From Trichuris trichiura (taxonomy: Eukaryota > Nematoda > Enoplea > Trichinellida > Trichuridae), in assembly GCA_037903355.1 (NCBI GenBank), contig JBAJFE010000001.1:1054001-1118000 (forward strand): a stretch of DNA of 64,000 nucleotides. Direction: 5' to 3'. Shown piece by piece: positions 34,276-47,000 of the stretch. The translations under genes and the position numbers were made by a program. How positions within the stretch are numbered: position 1 is the stretch's first letter; each line of letters starts with the position of its first letter. Below the pieces are notes generated by a model. The model was not told where the DNA came from. It worked only from the letters and a program-made list of their open reading frames with translations, and searched no databases.

Positions 34276-34692
34276 ATGTCACAGAAGGCTAAGCTGGGTT
34301 TGATCGTGTTGTTTACGATTGTGAATTTTGGACAAGTTTTGTGTCGTCGACAATACCTGAACCTGTGCCTACAGAAATCTTACATTGCACATTTGGGAGG
34401 ATGGATATCTGGTCTTCTTCTGCATGGAATAGGATTACGACAGTTCATGCGTCCACACTCGAACAAGATGGTCAGAGTAATCTTTCCATGTGTTTATTTC
34501 ATGAGTTCGTTTGTACTATTATTGTTGTTTCGACGGTTACTGCTGGCACCAATGTGCGAAACCTTCAAAGCTCCTCTAACATTACATTTTTGTCAACTTA
34601 GGCGTTGCAAAGAACTCTGGAAAATTTGTTTTAAAGGGTTTACAATCTGTGGGTTTAAAATTAAACAAAGGTATGTCGGCAAACAGAATTAA
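34276..34692 (+). CDS. Possible secreted or membrane protein fragment (weak)
   Basis: Just right of the MITE, ATG 34276 starts MSQKAKLGLIVLFTIVNFGQ, a good signal-peptide profile. The frame stays open to 34692 with hydrophobic stretches (VYFMSSFVLLLLF). An overlapping frame from 34341 (STIPEPVPTEILHCTFGRM) looks more like an ordinary soluble domain, so an unplaced intron or shift is possible. No family recognised. Confidence 0.25.
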   Translation: MSQKAKLGLIVLFTIVNFGQVLCRRQYLNLCLQKSYIAHLGGWISGLLLHGIGLRQFMRPHSNKMVRVIFPCVYFMSSFVLLLLFRRLLLAPMCETFKAPLTLHFCQLRRCKELWKICFKGFTICGFKIKQRYVGKQN

Positions 34693-35075
34693 AGTTATAT
34701 GCTTTGTGTGATTACGTTTGCTTTATTCTGTATCACGGAAACGTCAATGAATGGCTGATGGGTACTAGAATATTATCTGCCAGTGTGACATTGTCTACAT
34801 TGCTGAACAAACAACCTTCAGTCAAATTTGTTACGTCTTTGTCTCTTTCAGTGCTTTGCATTTTTCTGCCAGCCTGACCTGCAACTTTCGTTCTTCAAGT
34901 TCTAGAACGATGCCACAGTCGAAGGGTTATAAAAAAATGTTTCAGCACTGACCTGCCGTGACTTGCTCTTCAGATCTGGCATTGTAAGGCCAACGGATGG
35001 GCACCATCTTCCTGAGAGAACTGAAACTGGAAGAAAGCGGACCTCTTTAATCAGAAATCCTACCGTCAGACTAGT

Positions 35076-38000
35076 TCACCTTTTGAATTTGGCAGCAGTC
35101 CTGACATAGTCTGTAGGCTGAACGGTTTTGTTGCCCTTAGATCCAGATGGACCAGAAGAAAGCATTGAGAGAACTTTTTTCGGCTTTACATTGACTTTAT
35201 AGGAATAATAGAAAGTTGCTGTCAACAACGCTAATAACAACATCGATATCAGAACGCCTGTTGTGACTTTTAGAGCGTTTTCTTCAGTTTTCACTGAAAA
35301 ATAATTGTGCAAATGTTTCCTATACGAATAGCGAATTCGTTGTGGCTGTTTCGCATTATTTCATCTTTATGCACTAATGTTTTTTTCTCCATTTGTCAAT
35401 GTCTGAAACTAAGCAACATCTAGCCTACCAGAAGACTGATCCATAGCACTGTTTGTCCGTCAGGCTCAGGCCTGCCATGTCGCCCTTTCAGAGTTCAGGG
35501 CTTAGCGTTTCCGCCCAAAGAGCTTAGTGCTAGACAGCGCCTGAAAATCTTGTCAGGAGAAAGGGTCAGGTGCCTCTCCTAATCCTCTGCTCGCCAAAAC
35601 CCTTTAGATTATGATGTTGTATAGCGACTAGCGCCCTATACAACATCATAATCTAGAGTGTATCTAATCAGCACAAGCAGCGCTTGATACATATGGATTT
35701 AGCTGCGTCGTATTATCTGCGGTGCTCAAGCTGTTCGTGGCCTAGTAGCAAGCTTTCCAAATGTCCTTCAACCTGACGGGCTGAAGGGATACCATCTCTG
35801 TCACTGCCTCCAAGCTTACCGGGATGCTTGTTGCCTACCAGAGTTTGAATTCAGCCTCATGAGAACCTTCACCTATAGCATAGTTTCTCAACCTTTTTTG
35901 CCCCAGGGCTCCCCTAGGCCTTGTCAGGGCCCACCAGGGCCCCCCTAGGCTTTGTCAGGGCCCCCTAATCCTTGTAAAGGCCCACCGTTTATTGGGACAA
36001 TGTCCTGCCGCATTATCCTCCAGGGCTTCCTGGCTTCCAGGGCTCCCCTAAAATTTCCCAGGGCCCACGTTGAGAAACACTGATCTATAGCTACCAAAAA
36101 TGAAAGAAAAGATTGTAGGCTAGTAGTTCTTAAGGAGAGGCAGAGATTTTAGCGGGCAACGAAAGATTGCGGAAGCTGATGAGAGAGGATGGCAAAACGC
36201 ATTTAGATAATTTCGGGAGTCTCCCCAACGAAGATTGAGGCGGCAACTTCAAACAGTAATGCGCGACAATCGCGCGGGTTAGCGGAACAATGGGAGGGAC
36301 GTTTTACTGTAGGTTACTGAACACATGCCGAGCAAGGTGAACGAGGAGGACAATGGAGCATCAGTGGCATAATGGAGCCAGGAGGTCAGTCTAATGTTTA
36401 GGCTTAGGCATAAGGTGAGGCAGGACAGGTTGGCCGGTAAACCTACTACACGACGCCGGCGCGGAATGGCCACTTGACCTCCTTTGAAGTTGCCGCCTCA
36501 ACCTCCGCCTGGGAGATTCCCGAAAAGAGCCCGCATTTGTTGTAAGCTTATGCCAAGGAGAATGACAAAAGTGGGGAAACTCGATCAACAGAAATAGCAG
36601 ATAGAGATTTTCCGGAAAATATTGCAGTCAGCGGTGGTAAAATTTAGGGATCCAGACTGATGAAACGTTGAGAAATGCGGTTGTAGAGGCCAGCTTCTCA
36701 ACTTTCTAAATGGTGCCGTCCTCAACATGGCGTGGAAATGTTTACCTCAACAGGAAAAACTATTAACTGCGATACTTGTCTTCGTACCATATGAAAATGC
36801 ATTCACTGATCCTCTGAGCTTAAATTTTTAAATGAGCTTTATGGGCTTTCAGCATCCTCAAGTGCTTATTTAGTCATTCGCAAAGCCAAGAAACACTGAC
36901 AAACTGAGTCACACAAGGAGACTACAGTAAAACCCCGGTAAGTTGACCACCCAACAGACTGGGGTAAACTGGTCAACCTAGGGAAGTGATCAACGTACGG
37001 GAACTGTGGGTATAAGGGGCTCGGCTGAATAGATTGCAGTTGAACCACCGTAAGTTGTCCACTCAACAGGCTGGTCAACTTAAAGAGAGCAAACTAGCAT
37101 TGCGTCCATATACCACGTCAGGCTAGAGCGGTCAACTTTTCACTTGCGCTTATTAATGTGCGGACAATCCAACTGGTCAAAATTCGGTCAACTTAGGGAG
37201 GTGATCACCATATAGGAGTGGTCAACTTTGGGGATTTTACTGTATTTATTCCTCCCCTTGTTTGCACGATAGGTGGGTAGTCTTGAAGCTTCCAGAACGC
37301 GCCTGGTTCTGTCCACAAAGCAGGAACTTAGAACACAGGCGTTACCAATTTTAGGATTTTTCGCTGACGATGGAAACGAAAGTGTTACGAAAGTTCGAGG
37401 TACACATACAGTAGAACCTCCGAATTTGACCACCTCTCTATGTCGACCACCTCCCTAAGTTGACCGAATTTTGACCACTTGGTTGGTCCGCACGTTAATA
37501 ATATAATATACCCACAGCCTCCTATGTTGACCAGTTTGCCCCGGTCCCTAGGGTGGTCAACTTATGGAGGTCCTACAGGTCCTATACTGCGCATACAAAC
37601 GGGACAATAAGCGATTTCTTTACTCAAATTAAAGGTGATTCGTAGACGAAGGGTCATACTTGAGGAAGATATCGTTGTAGATATCTGGGAAAAACATTAG
37701 GTCTTACAGTGTACTTCAAAACTTCTAGTTCACTACGCGCTAACTTACGTAACGATAAAATAAAGGTACCTCTAGACGGGAAGCCTGGTATCGTCTGTAA
37801 AATCACATGTGGTTGCAACGCCTCCTACATAGGAAAAACGGGCAACACTATTTCATAGCATGTGGAAGCACTCAGTCGTTAAAACCGAGCTTTGATCAAA
37901 TTTAATGCTCAACAACAGACAAGACCTGACTGGCACAAAGATGAAGGAACAACGACAACTCAACGTAATAGGCGTGGCAGACCATAAAAGAGAAAACTAA

Positions 38001-41000
38001 CTATGAAGACCCAGAGAAACATAGCGAAGACAATGGCAGACGCAATAAAAAGCTCAGCGATCGTTTAACATTCCTTTGAATGCTTACGCGACCTCAAACC
38101 AACGATCATTTGTCGCGAAAGTCAATTTTTTCTACGAAGAGTAAAAGAGGCATTCTACGTCTGCCTATGCCCCACCATTGAAGACGGAAACAGTAGCGTT
38201 CCGAAAGCTCAGGTTTTTTGTATTCGCTTATCGCTTCTACGCTTTTTTACAGACGAACGGTAACAATCCGTCTGCTAATAAAGAATAACGCAAGAATCCG
38301 TTATAAAAAGTTCCACCTTTGATAGGAGACACTTAAAGCTTGGGAAAATCATGATATGGTCCAAAATATCACAAAGACTGTCTACTTGTAAACAACAATT
38401 GAGGAAAATCCTCAATAAACTGCGTTGAAAAAAGAATTATTCTGAATGTGAGCTCTTTATTCAATCGCTAGGCGCGTGTAAGGCTGTGGACCCTCTTTGA
38501 TAGGATCTGAACGATATGTTCTTTTGGGTGTTGACAACATTCTTCCCGCAGAAGTTGTGGCGGCAACTTCAAAGGAGGTCAAGTGGGTACTGTACGTCTG
38601 CCAGCCGTCCTGTCTTGCCCTAGCCTAAGCCTACACATAAGGTGTGATGGTCCATTGTCCAGTGTTCAGTGACCCGCTCTAAAATGTCCCTCCCGTCGTT
38701 CCGCTGACCCGTGTCATCGTCACGTATTACCCATTGATATTGCCGCCACTACTCTTGAGGGGAAGAATGTTGTCAAGAGCCGTTCTTTTCTTTTATGATG
38801 ATTACATATTAGTAGAGTAGCTTTTATGATATTCATAATGAAGAAGTTTATTACGGATAGTTCCCGTTTATGTATATATACGCCGCAAGATGAAGCACAG
38901 CTAGCCCTCGCTGTAGACGCGTCTGATACGGCCGCCGGGGCGGCGCTGCAACAGTTTGTACACGGACAATGGCAACCTTTAGCTTTCTTTTCCCGCCGTT
39001 TTCAACCCAGAGAAACCAGGTATAGCGCGTTTGGTCGCGAACTCTTAGCTACTTACCTTGCCGTACGACGCTTCCAGCACTGGCTCGAAGGCGCAAATTT
39101 TTCATTCTTACTGATCACAAACCTCTAGTTTACGCCATACGCCAGGCTTCTTTGCGACATAACCCGGGCGAAATACCGCATTTGGATTTCATTACTACGT
39201 TCACAAGTGACATCCGTCATATCAAAGGAACGAATAACCAAGTGGCTGATGCACTAGCTCAAGTAAGCTCTATATCAACAGCAATTGATAGCTTAGACGT
39301 AGGAAGCTTAGCGGAAGCACAGCAAAGCGATCGGGAACTGCCATTGCTGCGAGCGAGGTTGGCTCTGCACTTAAGGGACGTTCACTTACCAGACATGCAG
39401 GTAACCTTGACCTGTGACGTGTCAAAGGGACACCTGAGGCCATATCTGCCTCATGTTTTCCGGCGTAGAATCTTTGAGACCCTTCATTCACTCTCGCACC
39501 CCAGCATAAGGGCGACGCAAAAGCTGTTAACGCGTCATTACATCTGGCCAGGAATCAACAGGGACGTCCTTTCGTGGACAAGACAATGTCTCGTTTGTCA
39601 GCGTACTAAAATTCACCGACGTGTAAGAACCCCTCCTAAACAGTTTCCAATTCTGAACACGCGTTTCTACCATGTACACGTCGATCTGGTAGGACCCTTG
39701 CCGCCGTCGCGAGGTTACAGCTACCTGCTCACCATGGTTGATCGCTTTACTCGTTGGCCAGAAGCCGTTCCTTTGCGAAATGCTCAAGCGGAGACTGTAG
39801 CTCGCGCTTTCACATCGGCATGGATAGCGCGTTTCGGGATACCTTCCGTTCTGACAACGGACCAAGGTCGGCAATTCCAAAGCACATTGTGGCTCAGCCT
39901 GGCTAAATGCTTAGGAATTCAGCTGGCGCCCACGTCAGCCTACCACCCTCAAGCCAACGGCATGGTCGAACGTTTCCACAGACAGTTGAAATCTGCATTG
40001 GCAGCGCATGCACACCGATCAAGCCAATGGGTGGATAGCCTGCCTTTCGTCATGCTTGGAATCCGCGCCGCCGTTAAAGAGGACATACGGTACAGCTTGG
40101 CTGAGCTCGTTTACGGTGCACCTCTGCGACTACGCGCTATTTTCTTCTCCGCAGCTGCTTCTCACCGTGACCCCTCGGCACTTATAGCCCACTTGGACAC
40201 GTTTTTCAAATCTATCAGACCAACCCCGACACGACGATCGACTCAGCGTTATTGGCATGTTCCCAAATCACTTAGCACTGCCTCACATGTTTTCCTTCGC
40301 GTCGACGCCCACCGTCCACCGCTTTCCCCAGAATATGAAGGACCGCTTACCGTCATCAACCGTACGGATAAGACAATCACCGTCATCCGGAACGGTAAAA
40401 CGGAGACCGTGAGCATCGATAGAGTCAAGCCTGCGTTATATACATAACAAACGGGAACTATCCGTAATAAACTTCTTCATTATGAAAACATATGGTCCCG
40501 TACCAAGAAACCACGTTTTCACAACTTTTATGATAGAACTTTTTATTTTCATAGTAGATCTTCAGATTCACGGGTTTGGCCTGTTGGATGTATTTGTAAG
40601 TAAACTTCAAAGTGCCCTACCAACGGATGGATGATCAAAGTGCCCTTCAAAGTGTCCTACCAACGGATGCTGCCAAAAAGCTTCCATCTAAAATGGAACC
40701 ACGCTCACAGTCAACGAACGAGTAATTTATTAATCATCCATCCGTTGGTAGGGCACTTTGAAGTTTACTTACAGATACATCCAACAGGCCAAACCCGTGA
40801 ATCTGAAGATCTACTATGAAACTATTCAAGCCTGTTAAAAGACATCCTGTCTTTCGAAACATCAGAACTTTTTATGGTTTAATAGAGTTCGAAGCGGTTT
40901 TAAGGAGCGACAGACTTTCGTATTTAGCCTACGGAAAGAGGTCTTCTAAATCCTAAATAAATGAGCACTTACCCAGAAAAGAATTGCAGGTCTACTGGAT

Positions 41001-44000
41001 TTGCTTTTTTTATCTCACTATCCTCAGTTACGGCCGAACTGGTCCTATTAGGTGAAAAAGGTGGCCGTTTTCCTCACATGTTTCTTCGTCTCAGTAAAAA
41101 TGAAATTGAGCTTCTTTTGTTTTGCACATGTTCCTCGAAAATGAAAGCCTTTTAAAGGCATTTTGAAATTTCATGTTTATTTATTACGGAAAAAGTACAA
41201 ACCGCTTATTTATGCTTGCATAAAATCCCAAATCCCATTATCACCGCGGGCAAGGAGGGGACTTTCCTAAGCCACTTAAACAGTATCTTTCCCAATAATA
41301 TACGGTTAACGATGGAAACAGAAGTAAATAACAAACTTCCTTTTTTAGACGTACTAGTGATAAAACAGGGCAACCAAATAAGGACCTCCGTTTACAGAAA
41401 ACCAACCCATTCCAACAGGTAACTGCATTTCTCTTCCCACCATCCTTTATCAGTCAAACGAGGTATTGTAAAAGGGATGGTTGATCGGGCCCTAGCAATC
41501 TGTGACCCTGCATTTCTTCCGGCTGAATTAAAATACATCCTCCAAACTTTCACAGAAAATGGGTACCCACACTCTCTAGTTAAACACATCATCGCCGAAT
41601 GCAGACGGCACTCAAATCCTTCCCCTAACGAAAATAATAACCTCAATAACACTGATAATACTAATACCATTGCGAATAATAACATTGACAACACTGGAAT
41701 CACGAATAGTCGCCCCATTTTGTTTATCCCCTATTACAACGGCATCGGGGAACGAATCCTACGATTAAGCCGTTCCCTAGATTTCAAGGTTCGATTTACA
41801 ACATCCAACAGTTTGCGTTCAATGGTGAGGAGCGATAAGATCATAGTTCCCTTTGATAGGAGACCTGGCGTCGTCTATGAGATAAGATGCGGTTGCAACG
41901 CCTCCTACGTAGGAGAAACGGGCAACACTTTATTGCACAGGTACGGCCAGCACATGACCAACGTCGGCCGATACAAAGAGGCGATGCGAAGACTGTCCGA
42001 ACCCGACGGACAAAGGACAAATAATCCGCGACGAGGCCGACCACAGAAGCTCAAACCGGAGAAGATCATAGAGGGGACGATCAAAGCGTCGGCGGTCGTC
42101 GAGCATTCCTCTCAATACACTTTCGACCTACAACCGCAGATTATTTGCCGCGAGAGCCACTTACATCTCCGCCGGGTTAAGGAGGCTCTTTACATTCGCC
42201 ACAACCATACCATCAACCGTGACAAAGGACAAGAGGTTAGCTCGGCTTGGGACCCACTGATTAGTAAACCCAAGTGTTGCACTCTGCCGCGCTGACCTCG
42301 ACCCCCATTCCTATTGTTACGTGAGCCTATATAACACCGTTCAGAGAATAACACCTCCTCCACCACCTCACTGACGGCGGAACTAGAGCGTTCCGAAAGC
42401 TTTGAACATTAAAAGTTGAGTGCGTTGATATCTGTACTTTTTCTTAATGACGGCTCATCCATCCGTTGGTAGAGCAGTTGTTTTAGTTTAATTACAGATA
42501 ACAGCACAACGAAAAAACGGGAAAAGCCGTAGAAGACTTTACAACCATGAAAATCCCAAATCTTCGAATCTTTCGGAGCTTATCACGCTCTGTTTTCAAC
42601 GATCGCAACTAAAGGACCTGTGCGCGGTGAGGTTAATAGTAGATTAACGCTGAACTAACCTCACCTCTCCTGCTTACAAGTAAACAATTTTTCTGACGTT
42701 TTGAACCAAATCCTGATTTTCCTATACTTTACATGTGTCCTACAGCGTGTTTTCATATAACACATAGGTTCTCAAACTTTTCGCTCCATCGCCCCCCTGT
42801 GAACGTTCCTGAGCGCTAGTGCCCCCCACTTCTGATTGGTTGATTTTGGGTCCGCTGATTGGCTGAAAGGTAGGACGTGGCGTAGCCGGGAGGTCATCAG
42901 GTTTTCTAACTTTTCCTTCCGTCGCCCCCGGTGGGAAAATCTTTGCAATACCACTACTCAAGAGAAATGTTTGCAGAAAAGACTTTTACTCTTCCTCACG
43001 TGGTAAACGTACTATATTACTCCTGCTTTTCCACCAACCATTTTATGATGGGAAAATTTCTGCTTGCCTTTTATATCTCCTCTCACGTTCTTCAGAACAT
43101 AAAGGCACAAAAGCAAGAAGCATTCATTAGCCTTTCCCAAAAAAACAACGTACGTCTATTTGTCTTTTTACCCACACCAAACAGAATTGTAGTGACAATA
43201 AACCAGATTGAAGTGAAAACGCTTAGGCAAAGAGATGCAAAAGAAACTATAACGCAAGTTTGCGACTGCGCATGAACGGAAACTGCTCAATGTGATGGGT
43301 GTGCTTGATGCAGTACGAGCAAGTTGCCTATGTTTGGCTGCATCTTTGTCATCATCAGTCTAAGGTCGCCTTGATTCACTTTATCTAGCTGACTTCTCTT
43401 GCTGCTTAACAGCTCCGTAACCGCGCTGAATCCGCATTCCGCAAGATAAGATATTGGAAACGCAATAAAGAAGGTTTTCTACAGCAGCCCATAACTCGCC
43501 GCTTCTTGTCCCATAATGCTTTTGAATTTGCCGCCTCCACTTCTGGGGGAGTTAAGCTAAGAAAAACGACATTGTTCCATTGCGCCCTCCACCACCACTT
43601 GGCCTCCTTTGAAGTTGCCGCCGCCACTTCTAGTTAGGGCGAGTTAAGAAAGACCCTTCTTACGAAAGTCTCTTTGATGGCCCTCCTGCGCTAGGGATAA
43701 TTCTGCCAGAGTTCCTCTTATGTGGTTCCCAACGCCCCCGCACGAGGTTCCCATCGCCCCCAGGGTGCGATGTCGCCCACTTTGAGAACATATGATATAA
43801 CACGAGATTTTTCAGGATTCACCGACAGCTTCTTCATCGCCTCCTTTGGGTTCTCAGACATCCCAAGCCACCCCCTTGTTCTAATTGGTCAAACCTGTAT
43901 GAAATGATTGGTGGAACTTGCCGCCTCGTCGATTAGTGCGATTTGTTCTTTCTACTCTGACCCGCAAACGAAGCTGACCATTGAGCATTAAACTTAAGCT

Positions 44001-47000
44001 ACAACGACGACGCCACCACGGATACCTACAGATATGCAGATGCAAAAGCGCGTTTTGTTTGACCAAAGTGTGCTCAGTGCTAGGCTGAAGCAAGCAATAT
44101 GCTTAATTATTACACCAGGTTTTAGTTAGAGGTAATGTCCGTGAATCGAGACCGGCGACAGTGGACATGAAACAGGAAAGATCCAAAAAATCTGTTTTTA
44201 CTTTTTCCCATTGTATGTTTACGACTGACTATGTTTCTTGCTACCAACAAAGGTCAATTTCCTTAGCGGAGCTTTCGGATCAAGCTTGTTCCGTTATGAG
44301 CGTGCAATGACAGGAAAGGCTGCTTTAAATACAGGTCAGCCTCACTTTGCGAGATCTCACTTTGAACGAATTCGATCGGTACGCGAAACAAAATTAAAAC
44401 CTGGCCTCACTTTATTCTGTAAGATTTTCGCTTTGTACTAGCTTAAGCGTCCGGATTTGCACATGCTCTTGAAAAAACGACAAGCGAAAAGCCTCTTTCC
44501 TTGCTTGAATTCTGGAGAAAGTACAATACAAAGAACGCAGTGGAGAACGTTTATCGCGCATGGCAGGAAGTGCCTGGAAGCAATATGCGCTTGGCTTGAA
44601 ATTTTACTTTAGGACGTCGCACGGGCAGGCAGCAGAATCCTTCCACGCTTTTCCAGACCGCAGTAGAAGACATCGGGGAGTTAGGCTCCAAGAAGTTGGA
44701 CCTCAGTGACCTGGACGCAGCAAACATCAAAAAGATGCTCGCTCCCCACAGGGACCTAACGATGATCTCCTCAACTTAGAGCAGAAAAATGCATCGGAGG
44801 AAGAAGAAGAAGATGACAAAAGCGCTCTCACTAATGAGGAAACTGATAAGCTGCCACTTGGAGGTCTTGAAGAAATGCTTTCCGTAGTCGAGGCCTTGAA
44901 ACAAAAAGTGATGGATATTGACTCTAATATCCATCTTAGCACGCAAGCTAGGTGGACGATAGATGATCTCTTTTTTACATACAAGAAAATACGAAAGTCA
45001 AATCCGCCCAGCCTATTTTGTTTAAATTCTTCCAAGCCAAGGATCAAAAATTTGCAGCCTTATGCACGAAAGCAGTTTTGTTGCTTTTCTGTGGCTTGAT
45101 TAAACTTCATTTGACGATGTCGACTATTGTAATCACATATATTGACCACCAAGAGAATAAGCAGTGCATTCGGTTGAAGGCTATGGAACGTTAAGAACCG
45201 TACTCTTGCATCGTTGTCAGCACGTAGACTGTATTGTTTGGTTAACCAATGAGTTAATTCCCCTTTCATAACAACTTAGCTCATTTCTGGCGAAAACCCA
45301 GTCCCAGCTGCTATACTTCCTATGCTGTGGTGACTTCACGTAGGGCCATTTCGCTCAGTATGAAATTTCCCTGATTCCCATTTATCGTACAAAACGAGGC
45401 CAACTTGTATATTGAAATTATAAGAACTCTATCGCTTCATTCCTTTTATTTTTACTTCATAAATTTTTGAGTGATTACTCCAACCTAACTGCAAATCGTA
45501 TTCTATTATGTTAGCAAAACTGCAACACAGTTACTTAGCCCTGAAAATTTGATTGCAGGCTGTCTGCAGTTACTTTTCCAAGTCATATTTATTAATTAGT
45601 GAATATTTTGCTCATAGAACTCACGTCTACACCAGACCGGCCATCCAGGGGTCCAAGTGCCATTGACACATGTTCGACTGCTCGTCCCGTGCATAAAATA
45701 TTCTGGCCGACAAGAGAAATCAACTGTGACACCTTCAAGGTAGTTGTTTCCCTGAGGTGTTTTGATTGACCCCACAGCTTTCCACAATGGGCCACAGCTT
45801 AACCCTGCAATGTTGGCACAGTTTAAACAGTATATCTATGCGTTTAATTTATATTCAGACATTGCTTGCTTCCACGTTCCTTCATAGCTTCAAATCTATC
45901 TTCTATTTCTTTAGTGTTCAGTGCCCAGGCTCGTTGGCCCGTGCTTATGTACACCTGCCGACACGGTATATTGATACCACAAGTACGCCGGATGTCGCTT
46001 TCTTTCACAACAGCTGCTGACTCCTCGCTTATTTCAAGCTCATCAAAACAAGGTAAGTAATCTTTACGAGAAAAGAGTAATGGGTTGTTCAGCGGTTTCA
46101 GAGAATCCTCAAAAAGAACAGGACCAATGAGCGGATCTGATCCGTCTACCTTCCCTTAATAAGTGCTTTGAAGAACTTCTAACCAAGAAATCAAATAAGG
46201 TTGCATACATTTCTCACCGAACTCATTATACAGAGTGTATGCGTCTGGATTAGTGTAAACCACCCTGCTGTTGGCGAGAACAGGTTCTTTTTTATGTGGC
46301 GGCAAAAATTCATCATATACCATGCCATTGAAAACGCCCAATAAGCCATATGTTCTGTAAACTGTAAATTTTCCGTTTTTCAGTTTCTGCAATCATTGAA
46401 GGAGTAAAACAGCAATATCCTCAATAATGAATACATCTGCTTTGGATTCATTGAAGGTAGGCGGTAGGACGACGGTGACATCCAGAAGACCATTGTTTTC
46501 CTGAACTTTGATGCCTGCTCCACTCGAAAATTGCACATGAATTTCAGACTGATCCAGGTTCCGGGCAGGGTTCCACAGGTTAACGCCTGACACATCAACA
46601 GAATGCCAAAGATAAAGACTATCAGAACAAATAATCGAAAAATAAGTGAGTGTTAGGCCATATTAGGCATCTTGATTTGGAATGAAATGAAATAAAACTT
46701 AGATTACGAATCCTGTGAGCTATGAAAGCAACACGGATTTACTAGTTTAGAAGAAAACCAGTGCTTTTCGAAATCCTTTATCCAGAATGCTCCAAAATCT
46801 GGAATATTTTTCAGCAACGAAATGACGTCACTACTGTAAGTTCCCTACACAAAGTAACGTGAAGATTCTGCTGGAAAGTAGAGAAGGACAGCTGCAAGTG
46901 GGAGTGATGCATTCGCTGATGAATGCGATGCCCATAGCGTACGCTCGAATCTTTCTGCAGCGCTGGTTTGCCTGCCTTAGCCTGGGAAGCGATGAAAGTT

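Larger units (their letters stand above)
41200..42545 (+). mobile_element. Penelope-like element, 5'-truncated, with 3' terminal repeat
   Basis: Coding region to 42295, then a ribozyme-like core (42371-42400), then GAGTGCGTTGATATCTG, the GGATGAGCCGTCATTAAG-type motif and the TAGAAGACTTTACAACCATG end that match the arms of 4699-5093. This copy ties the non-coding hairpins to Penelope coding sequence. Confidence 0.75.

Noticed and set aside
36207..36529. 8-bp target duplication for the 36215-36521 MITE
   Set aside because: The flanking 8-mers ATAATTTC and GAAAAGAG do not match, so the flanks or the ends are rearranged.
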